Assembly: GCF_963678975.1 (NCBI RefSeq)
Contig: NC_089272.1
Span: 1,550,001 to 1,614,000, forward strand
Length of the DNA stretch: 64,000 nucleotides
Reading direction: 5' to 3'
From: Dysidea avara
Taxonomy: Eukaryota; Porifera; Demospongiae; Dictyoceratida; Dysideidae
Of the stretch, positions 47,590 to 59,158 are shown one piece after another. Both the position numbers and the translations under genes were made by a program. Under the pieces are notes generated by a model. That model saw only the letters and a program-made list of their open reading frames with translations, did not search any database and had not been told where the DNA came from. How positions within the stretch are numbered: position 1 is the first letter of the stretch; the number at the start of each line of letters is the position of its first letter.

Positions 47590-48235
47590 ACTCTGAAAAT
47601 CATTCCTACACCTTTGGTTCTAATGGAGAGACAGGTTCCCCTCAGCAACAGCAAGGTCAACAGCTGGAGGCACACAGGGATGCTTGGATCTAGAATGCGA
47701 TCCCTGCATGATGCACATTATAGAAGAGTGCAGCAAGGAAAACCCCAAACTACAACGGAGCCACCCATACCCACAGAATATGGGGAACTCCACTTCTCAC
47801 TGAGTAAGTGGGCAAGATGTTTATAAGTGTCTCCCCATACCACCAAATGTGAAAAATACAAGGGGAGTAAACTGCCATGTTCCAATTCTCGGACATGTTC
47901 CTCATAAGTAAGGCATTTCTCTACTGTATAGTGTCTTCAAAAAGTAGCAGCCAAGGTAGTAGAACGGTTGGAAGCTGCAAAACAGTTAAATACCCGTAAG
48001 TGTGATGGTGTAAACACCTCCAAAAGCCAGAAACCCTAACATCTACTCACACATCATCTTGAATAGCTGATTGATGGTGCAGTATCTCTCCAGACAAAGG
48101 AGGATGCAATTGAGGACATTGTGACACACATCAAACTTGCAGTCAGATCCCTAATTTTATTGTGCCCGACAATCGAAAAAGCACCGTATGGGCAGCTGAA
48201 GGCATGGGACAGGCTAAAATCCTTGCCACACACAC
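47590..48235 (+). CDS. Candidate split gene, unrecognised
   Basis: Three exon-like stretches occur in order. The first (to 47,811) reads MRSLHDAHYRRVQQ and PPIPTEYGELHFSLS and stops at CTGA|GTAAGT. The second (about 47,933-47,995) follows ctactgtatag and reads CLQKVAAKVVERLEAAKQLN then T, ending at a GTAAGT donor. The third opens after tgatggtgcag (48,078) and reads SLQTKEDAIEDIVTHIKLAV, RSLILLCPTIEKAPYGQLKA and WDRLKSLPHTQWDGS to a stop. The second and third join in phase. The first and second do not join in their best frames, so the model is incomplete. Family unknown. Confidence 0.3.
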
Positions 48236-49510
48236 AGTGGGATGGAAGCTAGAGCCATAGCTACCTTAAACAAATGGCATCCAATAAACTGAACCACCCT
48301 TGTGGAGTGCAAAACCATACTGCTCCACTGAAGGGAAGAGCAGTCTCGAGAGCAGTAAGCCAAGAAGACCCCTTCACTCAACTGTCCAGCGCAAAGAAGG
48401 AGGGTAACTGGAAATGGTACTTTGCAACCGGGTAGATAAGGATTGCTCCTTGACGGTAGACAAGTGGCGGAAAAGCTCATGCTGGCGGTGGACCACATCC
48501 TCAGGCAAAGCTGGAGTCTGATGAACAATCAAATCAAATAAACCCAGCTGTTGAGATGTTGACTTTAAATCTGGAGTCAGGTGATCCCTCCTCAGGTGAT
48601 GCTTGAATACGCGTGGGAGTGATGCGCATGGTATATAAGCTTTCACTTTTCGCCTTGTTCTCATCATCCGGAGTGCTTGCTGACGTTAGCCATGCACGTA
48701 AGTTCTGATTGTGAAGTAATTATCTACTTAAATGGTAACAGCATTTTTTTCTCTTCAGTTTTGTAGTTATTCAGTTGGGTAGCTGGGTCTGGTGTAGCAG
48801 TTTCGTCCTGAATCCCCATCGTTTTAAGGGTTGCAAACAAGCCGTGAACAAATGTTCTCTTGTTTCTTGCATGTACCTGCTGCAGCTACTGTGAAATTAC
48901 TGTGCCGGACAGGCGCACGATAGCTACAACAGAAGTTTTGCTTTGCCGGTTCGCGGCTAATTTGCAATCCTTCAAACCATAGATTATAGTCTGTAAACTA
49001 GCTATGTTCAAACGAATGATCCCCAGAATCAGGGGATTCAGAACGAAACGGCTATTGGAGTTACACCAGACCCTTATACACACTTTTTCCCACCCAAATT
49101 TAAAAGGTAAACAAGTTGATGTTGTGTTACTTCTAAAAACCTGGCGCCATGCAGCTAGCTATAACTCACCTGGAATTAATCAACTATGTATTAGGCTACT
49201 CCAATATAATCTATAACCTGCCCGCACATATTTACTGTACCACATGGTTTTATTCATTATGCTGTTAACTGAACATTTTGTTCATTATTAGTCACCTGAT
49301 CTGCAACAGTTGCAGTAATCTTATTTGGAATCACAACTTAGCTGATAGCTTTTACTATATTCATAGCCACTTTTAGTTTAATACTTTACAACTGCATTCT
49401 TGTGGTACTTAATTACCTCAATAATAATAATTATATGGTTGTTTTTTGGGCTATGAATTGTGTAATAGCAATAGCCATAATGAATAATCAATAATGAGCC
49501 GCATGCCTGT
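48236..49510. other. Spacer with overlapping minus-strand frames
   Basis: Minus-strand frames at 48,214-48,528 and 48,374-48,667 overlap in different phases and show no motif. On the plus strand a TATA-like gtatataagc (about 48,632) is followed by gccATGCAC|GTAAGT near 48,695, a promoter-and-first-exon-like arrangement, but the next AG gives a stop soon after. Confidence 0.35.
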
Positions 49511-49770
49511 GTGGTTTCCAGTGTTGGGAGTAACGCGTTACATAAGTAACACGTTAAATAAGTAACACGTTAAATAAGTAACACGTTACATAAGTAACAC
49601 GTTACATAATATTATTACTTTTGTGGTAACTAAGTAATATAACGAAATACGCTATAAAAACAGGTAATATAACTCAAGTTACTTTGCTTACAAATGTAAA
49701 GTGTTACCTAAGTAATATAGTTACTGTAACGAGTTTAATATTATGTAATAATATTACTACAAGTAACGAA

Positions 49771-50007
49771 GTGACCGGATTTGCAAAAAGGGGTCTTCCA
49801 CACACATCCAATTCTATAAACGTGGAGGACCATAACTTAGCAAGCAAGAAGCACATTAACTTGAAATTTTCTCCATCCACTAAGCGATGTTGGTGCTCAC
49901 TACTGACTAAATTGTAAGTCAAAAGCCTTTTCCAATCTGAAGGTATGGGTTGTTAAAGTTAGTAAATTGGATGTGTGTGGAAGACCCCTTTTCGTAAATC
50001 CGTTCAC
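49771..50007. mobile_element. GTGACCGGAT-family MITE, copy 4
   Basis: GTGACCGGATTTGCAAAAAG at the left pairs with CTTTTCGTAAATCCGTTCAC at the right. The inner arms are GGGTCTTCCACACACATCCA and TGGATGTGTGTGGAAGACCC. It is nested in the hAT MITE. The short frames across it are chance. Confidence 0.85.
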
Positions 50008-50091
50008 AGTTATCCTCTGAGTAATGCCCAACCACAACAAAGTAACGAAGCATACTGAATGAAGCTTATTCACCAGCTTCTTACTTATGAC

Positions 50092-50522
50092 TAGTCTTGC
50101 GTAGCCAGGCCCTTTTCTTTCTTTTATGTGGGGGCGGGGAAAGAAAAGGTCTGGTGAACATAGTATAGCATCGTCATTGGGCTATCTCGAGATTGTGGGA
50201 TTCTACTGTGCAGGTTCCAGACTGTTGTTTGGTGCAAATGACATGATCTGCAGCATTTGCATCCTGTTACCATAGATATTTCAGTAGTAGCTATGGTAAC
50301 AGGATGCAAATGATGCAAATATTAGCAAATCACGTCATTTGTGCCAATCAATAATCCGGAAGCTGCGAAGTAGAATCCCCACAATCTCAGGATAGCCCAA
50401 CGATGATGCTATACCATAGATAGTATATACTATCTATGGCTATGGCTATACTATATTCACCAGACCTTTTTCTCTCCCGTCCCCACACAAAAGAGAGAAA
50501 AGGGTCTGGTTACGCGAGACTA
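50092..50522. mobile_element. MULE-like foldback MITE with 9-bp TSD, copy 1
   Basis: TAGTCTTGCGTAGCCAGGCC at the left pairs with the right end ...GGTCTGGTTACGCGAGACTA. The 9-bp duplication ACTTATGAC lies at 50,083-50,091 and 50,523-50,531. The arms pair over most of the length, meeting near a GCAAATGAT/ATCATTTGC-like centre around TGGTAACAGGATGCAAATGA. Long inverted repeats with 9-bp duplications fit Mutator-like elements. Removing it restores the host hAT sequence ttacttatgaccaagattt, which the 6-kb copy also has. Confidence 0.9.
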
Positions 50523-50750
50523 ACTTATGACCAAGATTTGTACATTGTCCAACAACGCAATCATGTCACATGATAAAGTGGTAGTTTCACACGTTACAAC
50601 TTCAGGCTGTGGACACAAAGTAATATAATATGTAATATTATTATAGTTACTTTATTTTATGGGTAATATGTAACTGTAACTAAATAGTTCAGTTGCAAGT
50701 AATATGACTAGTTACTTTTACAAAGTAACTTGCCCAACACTGGTGGTTTC

Positions 50751-51244
50751 AGCATCCTGATGTTATGGGAAACAATGAATTATAATGGAGTGGCCTTACT
50801 ATTTTATTAAGTTGCAATTGTACAATAATGCATAATTAATTTATTGTAATTCTTGGATTTTTTAATTCATGAAATTTTCGTAATTCTTCAATGACTTTGC
50901 TATGGAAGCGTTTGTTAAACAACCCGCTTTCAACAAAATATTACGCACAGAAGTATCTTCTAAAACTGCTTTATAGTTTGACTATGGTATTTTTTCCAAC
51001 AAATTCTCTCGACAAAGCCTCAAAGCTGCTCTTCATTTTTGTTTGCGTACATTGGGGATGCACCCCTTTCCAACAGAAGGGATAGGCTATTCCTGGTAGT
51101 CTATGAGGCCTGCACTGTTGTTTCTCAATTGTTAAACACCTGTAAAATCTGAGGAAAGGTAATTCACAAAATCTGAGGAGAGTCGCCACACCTGTATTTC
51201 AGACCGCCAAAAAACGAGAAACCACTTCGGAGCAAAGTTTACCT
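50751..51244. other. Spacer without supported gene
   Basis: Begins with the right copy of GTGGTTTC (50,743-50,750). Short frames at 50,891-51,189 show nothing recognisable. The last 100 bp may be degraded LINE sequence. Confidence 0.4.
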
Positions 51245-52141
51245 TTGTGTAAGTTAATACAGACTTCATTTCGCTTTACTTCTTATGTAAAAGCTGCTTT
51301 TACCATTACTTTAACACTTCCACAAGGATCAATTCTGGGACCTCTTCTCTTCCGTATTTATGTTAATGATATGCCAGAATCTATCTCAAGTCTTGTGTTT
51401 TATTTTGCCGACAATCCCAAGTTTATACGAACCATTTCTACACTGGCAGACCATGTACAACTTCAAACTGATTTAGATAATCTAGTCAAATGGTGTGATG
51501 CATGGCAACTGAATTTCAATGGTACTAAATGTAAAGTGATTCACTTTGGTCGATCCACACATAGCTTTGGAGGCATCTTAATGGTGTCTCGTTGGACTCA
51601 TCATAAGGACTTGGGCATTATTTGATGTAAATTTAAAGTTCCACCAACATGCTTCTGAAATGGCTATGAAAGCGAACAGGTTATTAGCTTGTATGAAAAG
51701 AAGCTTTATCAATTTGAACAAATTTATACTATCACGATTGTACAAATCAATGGTTCGACCAATATTAGAATACGGAAATGTAATTTGGGGGCCCCATTAT
51801 GTATTGGACCAACGTAAACTTGAGGGTGTGCAACGGCATGCTACTAAACTAGTATCATATTTAAGAGACAAGTCCTACATAGATCGACTGACATCATTGA
51901 ATTTACCATCTCTTTTGTACAGGCACAGACTTGGTGACTTAATATTTCTTTTAATATTACTCTACAAACTAGAGGTCATGCATATAAATTACTCAAGCCC
52001 CCTGCCCACCATTCATGTCGGGTCAACTTTTTGATACTAGAGTAATTAATGACTGGAACAATCTTACAAGTGATATTGTAGGAAATTCTTCATTAAATAA
52101 TTTTAAATCAGCTATAGATATTTACGTACTTTTAGGACTTT
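51245..52141 (+). pseudogene. Second LINE reverse transcriptase fragment
   Basis: The first frame reads LTLPQGSILGPLLFRIYVND (palm motif), then FYFADN, where the catalytic box should be FADD, then WQLNFNGTKCKVIHFG (thumb). A frameshift at about 51,625 leads to AMKANRLLACMKRSF, LYKSMVRPILEYGNVIWGPH and the LEGVQRHATKLV motif. A further shift near 52,010 gives RVINDWNNLTSDIV, then LNNFKSAIDIYV and a stop at 52,141. It is 5'-truncated and dead. It is similar in type to, but clearly diverged from, the 4.4-kb LINE. Confidence 0.85.
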
Positions 52142-52281
52142 AGATTTATTTTAATGTAATATATTATTATATTCATAGTTAATTTTTGTTTATTGCATCT
52201 AATTTATGTATGTGTATGTATGTAATTGAATGGGTGTACAGGCTTCTAAACCTCAACCCAGATCATATCATAATCATAATC

Positions 52282-52338
52282 AAACCAGGTGTGCGCCCAC
52301 AGCCGGCTTTTGGCCAGCTGTGGGCATGCACCTGGTTT
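52282..52338. repeat. Short hairpin AAACCAGGTG...CACCTGGTTT
   Basis: AAACCAGGTGTGCGCCCACA pairs with TGTGGGCATGCACCTGGTTT around a short centre (gccggcttttggccagc). It is just downstream of the LINE 3' end. Confidence 0.7.
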
Positions 52339-52751
52339 AAAAAAGCAGTCTGGGCATGAGACTATTAGACATATTGCCTGTGCAGTATATGCATTTCGCA
52401 ACTGCAGTGAAGCTGCGCACCTTGTCATCGACTTCTGCATACACATATAGCCACAGATATACCTTTGGGGCTAGCAGATCCTAGCAACATGCAGTACAAA
52501 GCTAATGTATAGAGTCTATAGTTACTTAGTATAATTTGCTGTGTAAATTGCATGCAATTAGCTACAAGTCTAAACTAAATGCAGTTAGCTAGCTAGTTCC
52601 ACTTGCTGTGATCTGATATACGCCTATATTAACTAGTGGTATACCAAACGAAAAAATAACACAGCTTTAACAGCACTATCTACATACTATATGCTAACAA
52701 TTGGGTAGAAACATTTACAGAAATAGTCAGCTTGTATAACCATCGGCATAA

Positions 52752-52830
52752 TGTAGCTAACATCTTTAAGCAGGCTCCTACAGACCTTCAACACTTGTAT
52801 GTGTGCTGTAAAGCATTAAATAAACAATTT
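52752..52830 (+). repeat. Short interspersed repeat S, plus orientation
   Basis: The sequence tttaagcaggctcctacaga, ccttcaacacttgtatgtgt and gctgtaaagcattaaataaa is the complement of 46,282-46,395. It ends in an A/T-rich tail. Confidence 0.6.
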
Positions 52831-53420
52831 TTATAGCCATGCTTTTACTGAGCTGACAACCTTAAATAGCCGTACGTACTCAAATTGTTCATAACTATAG
52901 TGGCTCATCATCTAGTGCTATCATGCACATGATGAGCATACTACTTTCACTGACCCCATTTTGTTTATGCAGCCTTTAGTTAGTACCTATATCAGCAAAT
53001 GCATAGAGAAGCCTTGAAGTTGCAATCTCTGAATACAAGGAGTCATTAAGAATTACAACAATGGATAAAACTGGCGATGATAATATCTCTTGTAGATGAT
53101 AGAATGGATTAAAAATTATTTGGTGAACTATAACCGTCACATTGTGTAGTGCTGTATACTGCATATTGTATCTAAAATACTTACGTAGGTGTATGACTGA
53201 TGTGTTCTTGTTATAGTTGCATTTTACCTACGTGGTGGCATACAGCAGTTAGCCACTATACATGCAGTATCACACATTTTCTAACTGTCTCACACATAGG
53301 TAATCGGATCAAATGTATTGCAGTTTGTACTGCTGGGGAGTTTACTGGCGATAACACATCAGGCTGAATTCCAAGGTTAGTGCTGTTTTGTTACATGCAG
53401 AACTTCATATATACACTCTG
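52831..53420. other. Spacer without supported gene
   Basis: AT-rich, no recognised structure. Confidence 0.4.
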
Positions 53421-53446
53421 TATATATATATATATATATATATATG
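53421..53446. repeat. (TA)n microsatellite
   Basis: Pure TA run of about 25 bp. A second one of about 22 bp lies at 54,131-54,152 next to a GTTATA-family element. Confidence 0.95.
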
Positions 53447-53499
53447 TACCACTTTCACACCTCAGATCAAAGGAAAGCCAGTGCATATATATATCACAT

Positions 53500-53640
53500 A
53501 TTGCACTGACTCAAAATGTTAACGAGATATATGCACTACCAGTGCATATATCTCGTTAAGGCAGTGCGTATATCTCGTTACACACTGCCTTAACGAGATA
53601 TACACACTGCCACCAGTGCATACATCTCGTTAACTTGAGA
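53500..53640. repeat. Alternating CGAGATATA/TATATCTCG palindromes
   Basis: Five copies of the phrase GTGCATATATCTCGTTAA or its complement alternate in direct and inverted order, framed by CACTGACTCAAAATGTTAAC and TTAACTTGAGACATTGCA. It looks like a MITE whose arms were rearranged into a palindrome cluster. Confidence 0.7.
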
Positions 53641-53711
53641 CATTGCATACCTAATAGGTGTGCACACTATATCCAGAAATCATCAGATTTCTTTGATGTT
53701 TTACTGTTATC

Positions 53712-53970
53712 CTCTTCTCTTATATAGGGAATCAAGCAAGCTGTGATTGTGGGATTCAATTTTAATACATCAACAGTAGTTTGTTTTTTACTTTTGTAAA
53801 TGTAGCAATTAAAGTAACATAATTAACACTAGTCTCTTAAAATTGCTATATTAGCAATAAATCAAACTACTGTTTGGTGTATTAAAATTGAATCCCAATA
53901 TCACAGTTTGTTTGGCAAAATTCAATCCCACAATCACAGCTTACTTGGTTCTCTATATAACAGAAGGGTA
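53712..53970. mobile_element. Inverted-repeat (foldback) element
   Basis: Left arm: CTTATATAGGGAATCAAGCA, then AGCTGTGATTGTGGGATTCA and ATTTTAATACATCAACAGTA. The right arm carries the complements, with a small internal duplication of AATTGAATCCCAATATCACA as AATTCAATCCCACAATCACA. The loop is AT-rich. Non-coding. Confidence 0.7.
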
Positions 53971-54026
53971 TAGCAACTAAAGATTTTGCCAATTAGGCAA
54001 GTCTACATGCTAAAGTAGAACATATT

Positions 54027-54125
54027 AGTTATACCATGGGCACTCGTGCTTTGCCTGCATATACACACTCGCCCTCGGGCTTGTGCGTACATATCAGGCA
54101 AAGCACTCTTTCCCATGGTATAACT
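54027..54125. mobile_element. GTTATA-family hairpin MITE, copy 2
   Basis: AGTTATACCATGGGCACTCG and its near complement ending ATGGTATAACT frame GTGCTTTGCCTGCATATACA and a GC-rich loop. It shares the scheme and the motif CACTCGTGCTTTGCCTG with the copy at 2,079. Confidence 0.75.
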
Positions 54126-54600
54126 ATTACATATATATATATATATATATATGAGTATATCATAAGTTGGTGTAAAGAGTAGACCCAGGGAGCAAGGACC
54201 CCGGATGACCCACAGGGATCCAACGTGGAAGTTTGTATATACTTTTATACTCTATTTAGGCTGTTTTGGGTGGGTAATAAATTTCATATACTCCACCTTG
54301 TTTTCTAATATGCTCCACACCTTCAGGCACAATATAACATAGGCTCAAAATCTAGGTTTATCCAATCGTGGTGAAGCACCTCGTACAGGCTCTGCCTTCT
54401 GTGCAAACCCTCCAGTGCCCTACTGCATTGTTCACATGCAGTGATTTAACGAGCACTACTATTTTGTCACGTGAAGATGCATAGTTGCCATGGTGCTAGT
54501 ATTATCGCAAGAAAACCAGCTGCTTTTGCCAAGCCTACAGCAGAAACAGCCATGGATGAGGTAAGTAATCTGATTGTAATGTTAAATAGAGTCTAAAGCA

Positions 54601-54738
54601 GTTATATGGGCACAATGTGGAGTCTATGAAATTTATAAACCCCTCAGGCCCTTAATAGCGCCCTCACTTCGCTCGTGCGCTACAGCCCGGGCCTTTGGGT
54701 TTATAAATTTCATAGACTCCACATTGTGCCCGTATAAC
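54601..54738. mobile_element. GTTATA-family hairpin MITE, copy 3
   Basis: A 43-bp terminal inverted repeat with one mismatch: GTTATATGGGCACAATGTGG, AGTCTATGAAATTTATAAAC and CCC at 54,601-54,643, with the complement ending GTATAAC at 54,738. The loop is GC-rich (ctcacttcgctcgtgcgct). It is 138 bp and non-coding. Confidence 0.85.
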
Positions 54739-57700
54739 TATTATATAGTATATATCTTTAAGAATTTGTAAGTGCCTACTGTTAAAGATGTATGCTACGT
54801 AGCATACTGTAGAGCACTCATTCTTGCAACTGGAGATATCAATCAAGGGTTTTGTATTAAAAATTCTAATGCCAAGTCTTGGTTGTTAAACTGCTAGTGT
54901 AACTTGTAGTAATCACTTCACTGAAGCTATTTGCTTGTACTTCTTGTTGGAAATTTAATAGCCATGTGCCACAGCCAAATTGGTGTGCTCATTATGCAAC
55001 ATGAGTGACCTAATGCTGTCACTTTCAGACCCTTTTAGAGGTACTTAAAATTTCTAATTGGTATTAAAGCATCATGTGAGATAGAGAAAAGTGGATTGGC
55101 CATGCAAGACTATGCAATTTGACTTACAGAGTTATCTAGTACAAATATAGAATGCATAAAAATTGTGAAGTGCATAAGTTCTATAAGACTTATGTCTCCG
55201 GGTCCTTGATTCCCAGCCCACTGAAAGTTGTTACTGTTATGGTGGAACCTGTATATAACAATTACCTTCAGACCAAGAAGTATTAGCTAAAACCTGGCAG
55301 CAGGATTTAGTTTCTATGACTGTAATTAATAGGACATGATGTTAGTTTGCATAATTTAATTGAATTCCAATGATAATAATATATTACATTATGAAAAACA
55401 AATGTAACAGATTATAAAATAATGTGTAATTGACTGCATCAACTACTAATGACTATAGCCATATTTCAGCTATTCGACATGGTATACACCAATTCTGTCA
55501 TCAATTCCTCACAAGTGATGTTCTTCAAACCTTAGAATTTTAGTGCTAAGTTTCTCTGGTTCTTTATTAATGATTTTTGGTTCAAGGACTGGTTTCAATT
55601 CAAGCACTCTGCAAAGAATCTCGCATAGCTTTAAAACGGTACAGGCTTGAGTTGAAGAAGAAAATAAATGGTTTCAGCATATATTAAGTATAGAATATGG
55701 ATTCATTTCTCACATGCAATATCACAAGTTGCGTGGCTTCAAATACCTGGTAATGATTTATGGTACTTAATAAAATCAGAATGATAGGATGGTGGTCAAA
55801 GTGCCTCACAATATTATGGTGTAAAACAAGTCACATCAATAAGTTTTATATTCATATCACAAGTGCCGATTATTATTTCTGACAAGTAGCTCCAGCCCTA
55901 GACAAGAACCAAACTGGAAGTATGGTTGTCCTGAGGTTTGGTTCAGGATCACAATTAGTGACTGAAACTTTGCATGCACTAACAGGTGCATCAGTTGCAA
56001 TAAGTGTGTTGTTTCTATGTTAGTTACATGTGTCTTCTTGTACCTTGTTGCATAGTCAGTATTATACACAGAAGCATGTAACTATGTACATAAACCAGTG
56101 GAAAAAGTTTAGTGCAAACTCAGGTGCTACGCACACTCTGAACCTTGTGTAAAGTGGTCACTGTTCCTAGAAAGGCAGTCAATCATTTGTGAAAGGTAGA
56201 CTTACATTGTCTTGATAACCAAAATCGCTTGAGTCTCTTAGTAACAGACTCCAAACACTATTGATCCAACAATGATCACTTCCTCCACAGTTTTTTTTAT
56301 CTCAATCCCTAAATCCTTATACTTGGTTATTATTATTATTATGTGTTTAATATAGTTACTGGTAAAATAACTTCCCCTAACCAAGGGTGTAGGTATAAAA
56401 ATTAAACTGATTATTGTTATTATTTTTATTTCCAAACAATTTAAGCTTGTTGCCAGCTGAGATATGACACTACATCAACAAGCTCACCTCAATTACCTGT
56501 GCATAATAAAAATTTTGTTCAATAATTGTTAACCATAAGTCTAGTAACACAATGGACATTATGTGTAACTGTACAAGTGAATCATGATAAAAATATCCAC
56601 TCAATAATAATAATATTATATTAATGCTTACATAAGCTAATTATATTATTAGGTTATGTGGTGATTTCATAAATAATGACAAGAGAACCTTGAGACATTT
56701 CAACTATGTAATTATTGTCTGTAGTCGATTTCATTCATTGAGAGTAATTAGCTTGTGGACTTGTCTAATATAGGTGGTGGTCACCTGGATAATTTCCCTG
56801 GCTATTCTTAAAACCACTGTTGTGTAATAATAACTGGAAATATGCGTGGTCAGATTAGCAGTGCAGCACTCCTTCCTTGTATGGGTACTCCTTCCTTATA
56901 GGAGTGTTTCACATGTAGAGAATACATTGTAATAACCCTTCAGTACAAGCTCTGGTAGAAAGGAAGCCCCCACAGACCACTGAAAAGAACATGTACACCC
57001 CGCTGTTTAATTCATATAACCAGATATAATTCACATAATCGAGCGTGTGTTCTACTTCTACATATCCTGAGCAGGTTTATTCCCATGACAGCTTGTCATA
57101 ACAGGCCAAAATTGTGAATGCTAGTTGTGGACAGACTGAGAAATGTCTATAATTGTATTATGCATGTGCCTTGTAGTTAACTAGAAGGTATTGCATTTTT
57201 TAATTTGAAACATATGGCTTGTGATCACATATCTTAAACTGAAACTGCTTGGCTATCTGATTTTTTGCCTACCGACTGACTTGTTTTGTTGTAAAATAAC
57301 CCTTTTCAAATAGGCATGGCCTTCAGCAGTAGAGCTACTTTTTCCATGCTTAGTGTGAGTTTTGTGTGCTCTGTAGTGTCAATATGGTTATATGGATGAT
57401 AATACATAGGAACATGAGCACTGTTAAGAATCACTTGTTGCCAAAGGTGGATGATTATTGCTTCACATTTGTTTATAGACTTAATGTTCTAAAACAGTCT
57501 TATAAATATATAATACCAAAGATGACACAGTCTTCTTCACACATACGTAGGTCCATGCCTCCTTGTTGTTAGCTATGGTACAATGTATAGAGGGAAAGGT
57601 GCTATTACAGCATTTCTATGGATTAATTATGGTACTGGACAACTACTGACAGCCACTTGACTGCCACCTTAATAGCAGTTTAGATAGTAACTATCTAGTA

Positions 57701-58681
57701 AGAACTCACTAACTGGCATTAAAAACACACACGTTTGTGTTATAAATTGAATCAAATTCCATGAATCAGGACCTGTACAGTTATAGAGATCTTGTGTGAG
57801 TGACACTATCTCTGCCAACAAGTGCAACTGTTTAGTCATTGATAACAGTTTCATTTAGCTGAATTACATCTATTGTTATCATTATTAAGTGCAGATGGCA
57901 ATGCTCTGTATCAACACATGATGGTGCGGCTTCTTTTTACCCACCATAGGTTATCACTACAAAAGAGCGGAATACAATGAAGATTTCTGCCTCAAGGTAA
58001 TTCCTACACTAATTATAAAGTGATTCTACATCATCACTATCCTGCCAGAGCTTTATCTGAAAGGTAAATCACTTCGAGAGCCAAACTGACAAGGAATCCT
58101 TTGTTTGGGAGATGGAACAGCTTGTCTCTTGAAGGAAAAGGAAGAAATCAGAATTCACACTTTCTACAACTTTCTCTATGTACAGTACAGGCTAGGGTTT
58201 TCTTAGCTCATGAATTGGCGGCTACTAGCACACTTATATCTACCAACACTACATGTCATTCTGTAGCTGGGTAGTTGCTTTTGACAAATTCTACTAAAAA
58301 GAAATCAATAAATTGTGTATGATTACTATGTTACAAGTATCTTACCAATACAAGAAGTGATAATCTCTTGGTCTTAAGTTTTATGAACCTTCTGTGTGGA
58401 TGGGGGAGGGGGGGGGGATGAATGTTGGTAGAAAATGCTGGCAGTAGTTTCCTGATTGAACAATTACAGTACAGTATATGCAGTACAACCAGATAATATA
58501 ACCTTGTCTTATTGTTTGCAATATACATTCAAGATCTATCATACAGTACATGGCTATATCTGAAAAATTTAGCTATACTGTAATGAAGAATGCTATGCTT
58601 CATTGAATTACAAATCTTGACTTGTCTTTCAGAGTATGCAGCCTTCATTGTCTGTTGAAAATGTCTAGATCATAAGACTTT
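54739..58681. other. Long AT-rich stretch without supported gene
   Basis: Scattered short frames (55,857-56,069 minus, 56,238-56,435 minus, 57,366-57,572, 57,669-57,854 minus, 58,331-58,528 minus) show no domain. Small (ATT)n runs occur near 56,325 and 56,410, and a G run near 58,408. A first exon of the type ATGGATGAG|GTAAGT lies just before at 54,553-54,561, but no continuation was found. This is the least repeat-dense part of the window by eye. Confidence 0.4.
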
Positions 58682-59107
58682 TCAGTGAATAGCACATGCA
58701 AATACAATTAAGGGGGCTTTTAACCGCATAAAAATAAATTTCACGTGTGTATAAATGCCATCTAAATTTTGTAGGAAGCCATTGGGAATAATGTGTAAAT
58801 AATTTTCTGTATAATAACAGTTAGGCGATGATAAACAATTCTTACATGTCATTATATACCACTTTAGCGTGGGCGTTCTAAGGCGCCGCTCGGTGTTTAA
58901 CTCGCATATTGCCCGGGCAATATCATGGGAAAGCGGTTTGCCAATGACTTTGATACCCAGCCAGTTCAAAGAATCGATGCGCTTTGACTTGTTATATTGA
59001 GCGACATAGAGCTTTGTATTGTGGGACTCGGTTTTGTAGAGGTTGCTAAGCTTAGTACATAGGCTAAGATAGAGTAGTTGGTTGTTACTAAAGGATAATG
59101 AAGGCAC
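58682..59107 (-). CDS. 141-codon frame, weak candidate
   Basis: The N-terminal half looks coding-like (YVAQYNKSKRIDSLNWLGIK then PLSHDIARAICELNTERRLR). It ends near a donor-like GTGGTATAT at about 58,860, after which the frame turns AT-driven. However, the stretch around 58,855-58,925 resembles the repeat at 1,143-1,200 and contains the perfect palindrome ATATTGCCCGGGCAATAT (58,906-58,923), so it may be transposon DNA. No family recognised. Confidence 0.25.
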   Translation of the reverse strand: MPSLSFSNNQLLYLSLCTKLSNLYKTESHNTKLYVAQYNKSKRIDSLNWLGIKVIGKPLSHDIARAICELNTERRLRTPTLKWYIMTCKNCLSSPNCYYTENYLHIIPNGFLQNLDGIYTHVKFIFMRLKAPLIVFACAIH

Positions 59108-59158
59108 AAAATAATTGTTTGGGCGATTGTGGATGCGTATTTCTACCCACCGCGTATC

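Larger units (their letters stand above)
49519..50742 (+). mobile_element. hAT MITE (CAGTGTTGGG ends) with 8-bp TSD
   Basis: The ends are CAGTGTTGGGAGTAACGCG and ...AAAGTAACTTGCCCAACACTG. The exact 8-bp duplication GTGGTTTC lies at 49,511-49,518 and 50,743-50,750. Near the left end are serial copies of AAGTAACACGTTA. The element contains two later insertions (49,771-50,007 and 50,092-50,522); without them it is about 550 bp. A diverged, inverted copy lies at 6,037-6,642. Confidence 0.93.

Noticed and set aside
48374..48667. 97-codon minus-strand frame
   Set aside because: It overlaps another minus-strand frame in a different phase, and I recognise no domain. Kept only as unexplained sequence.
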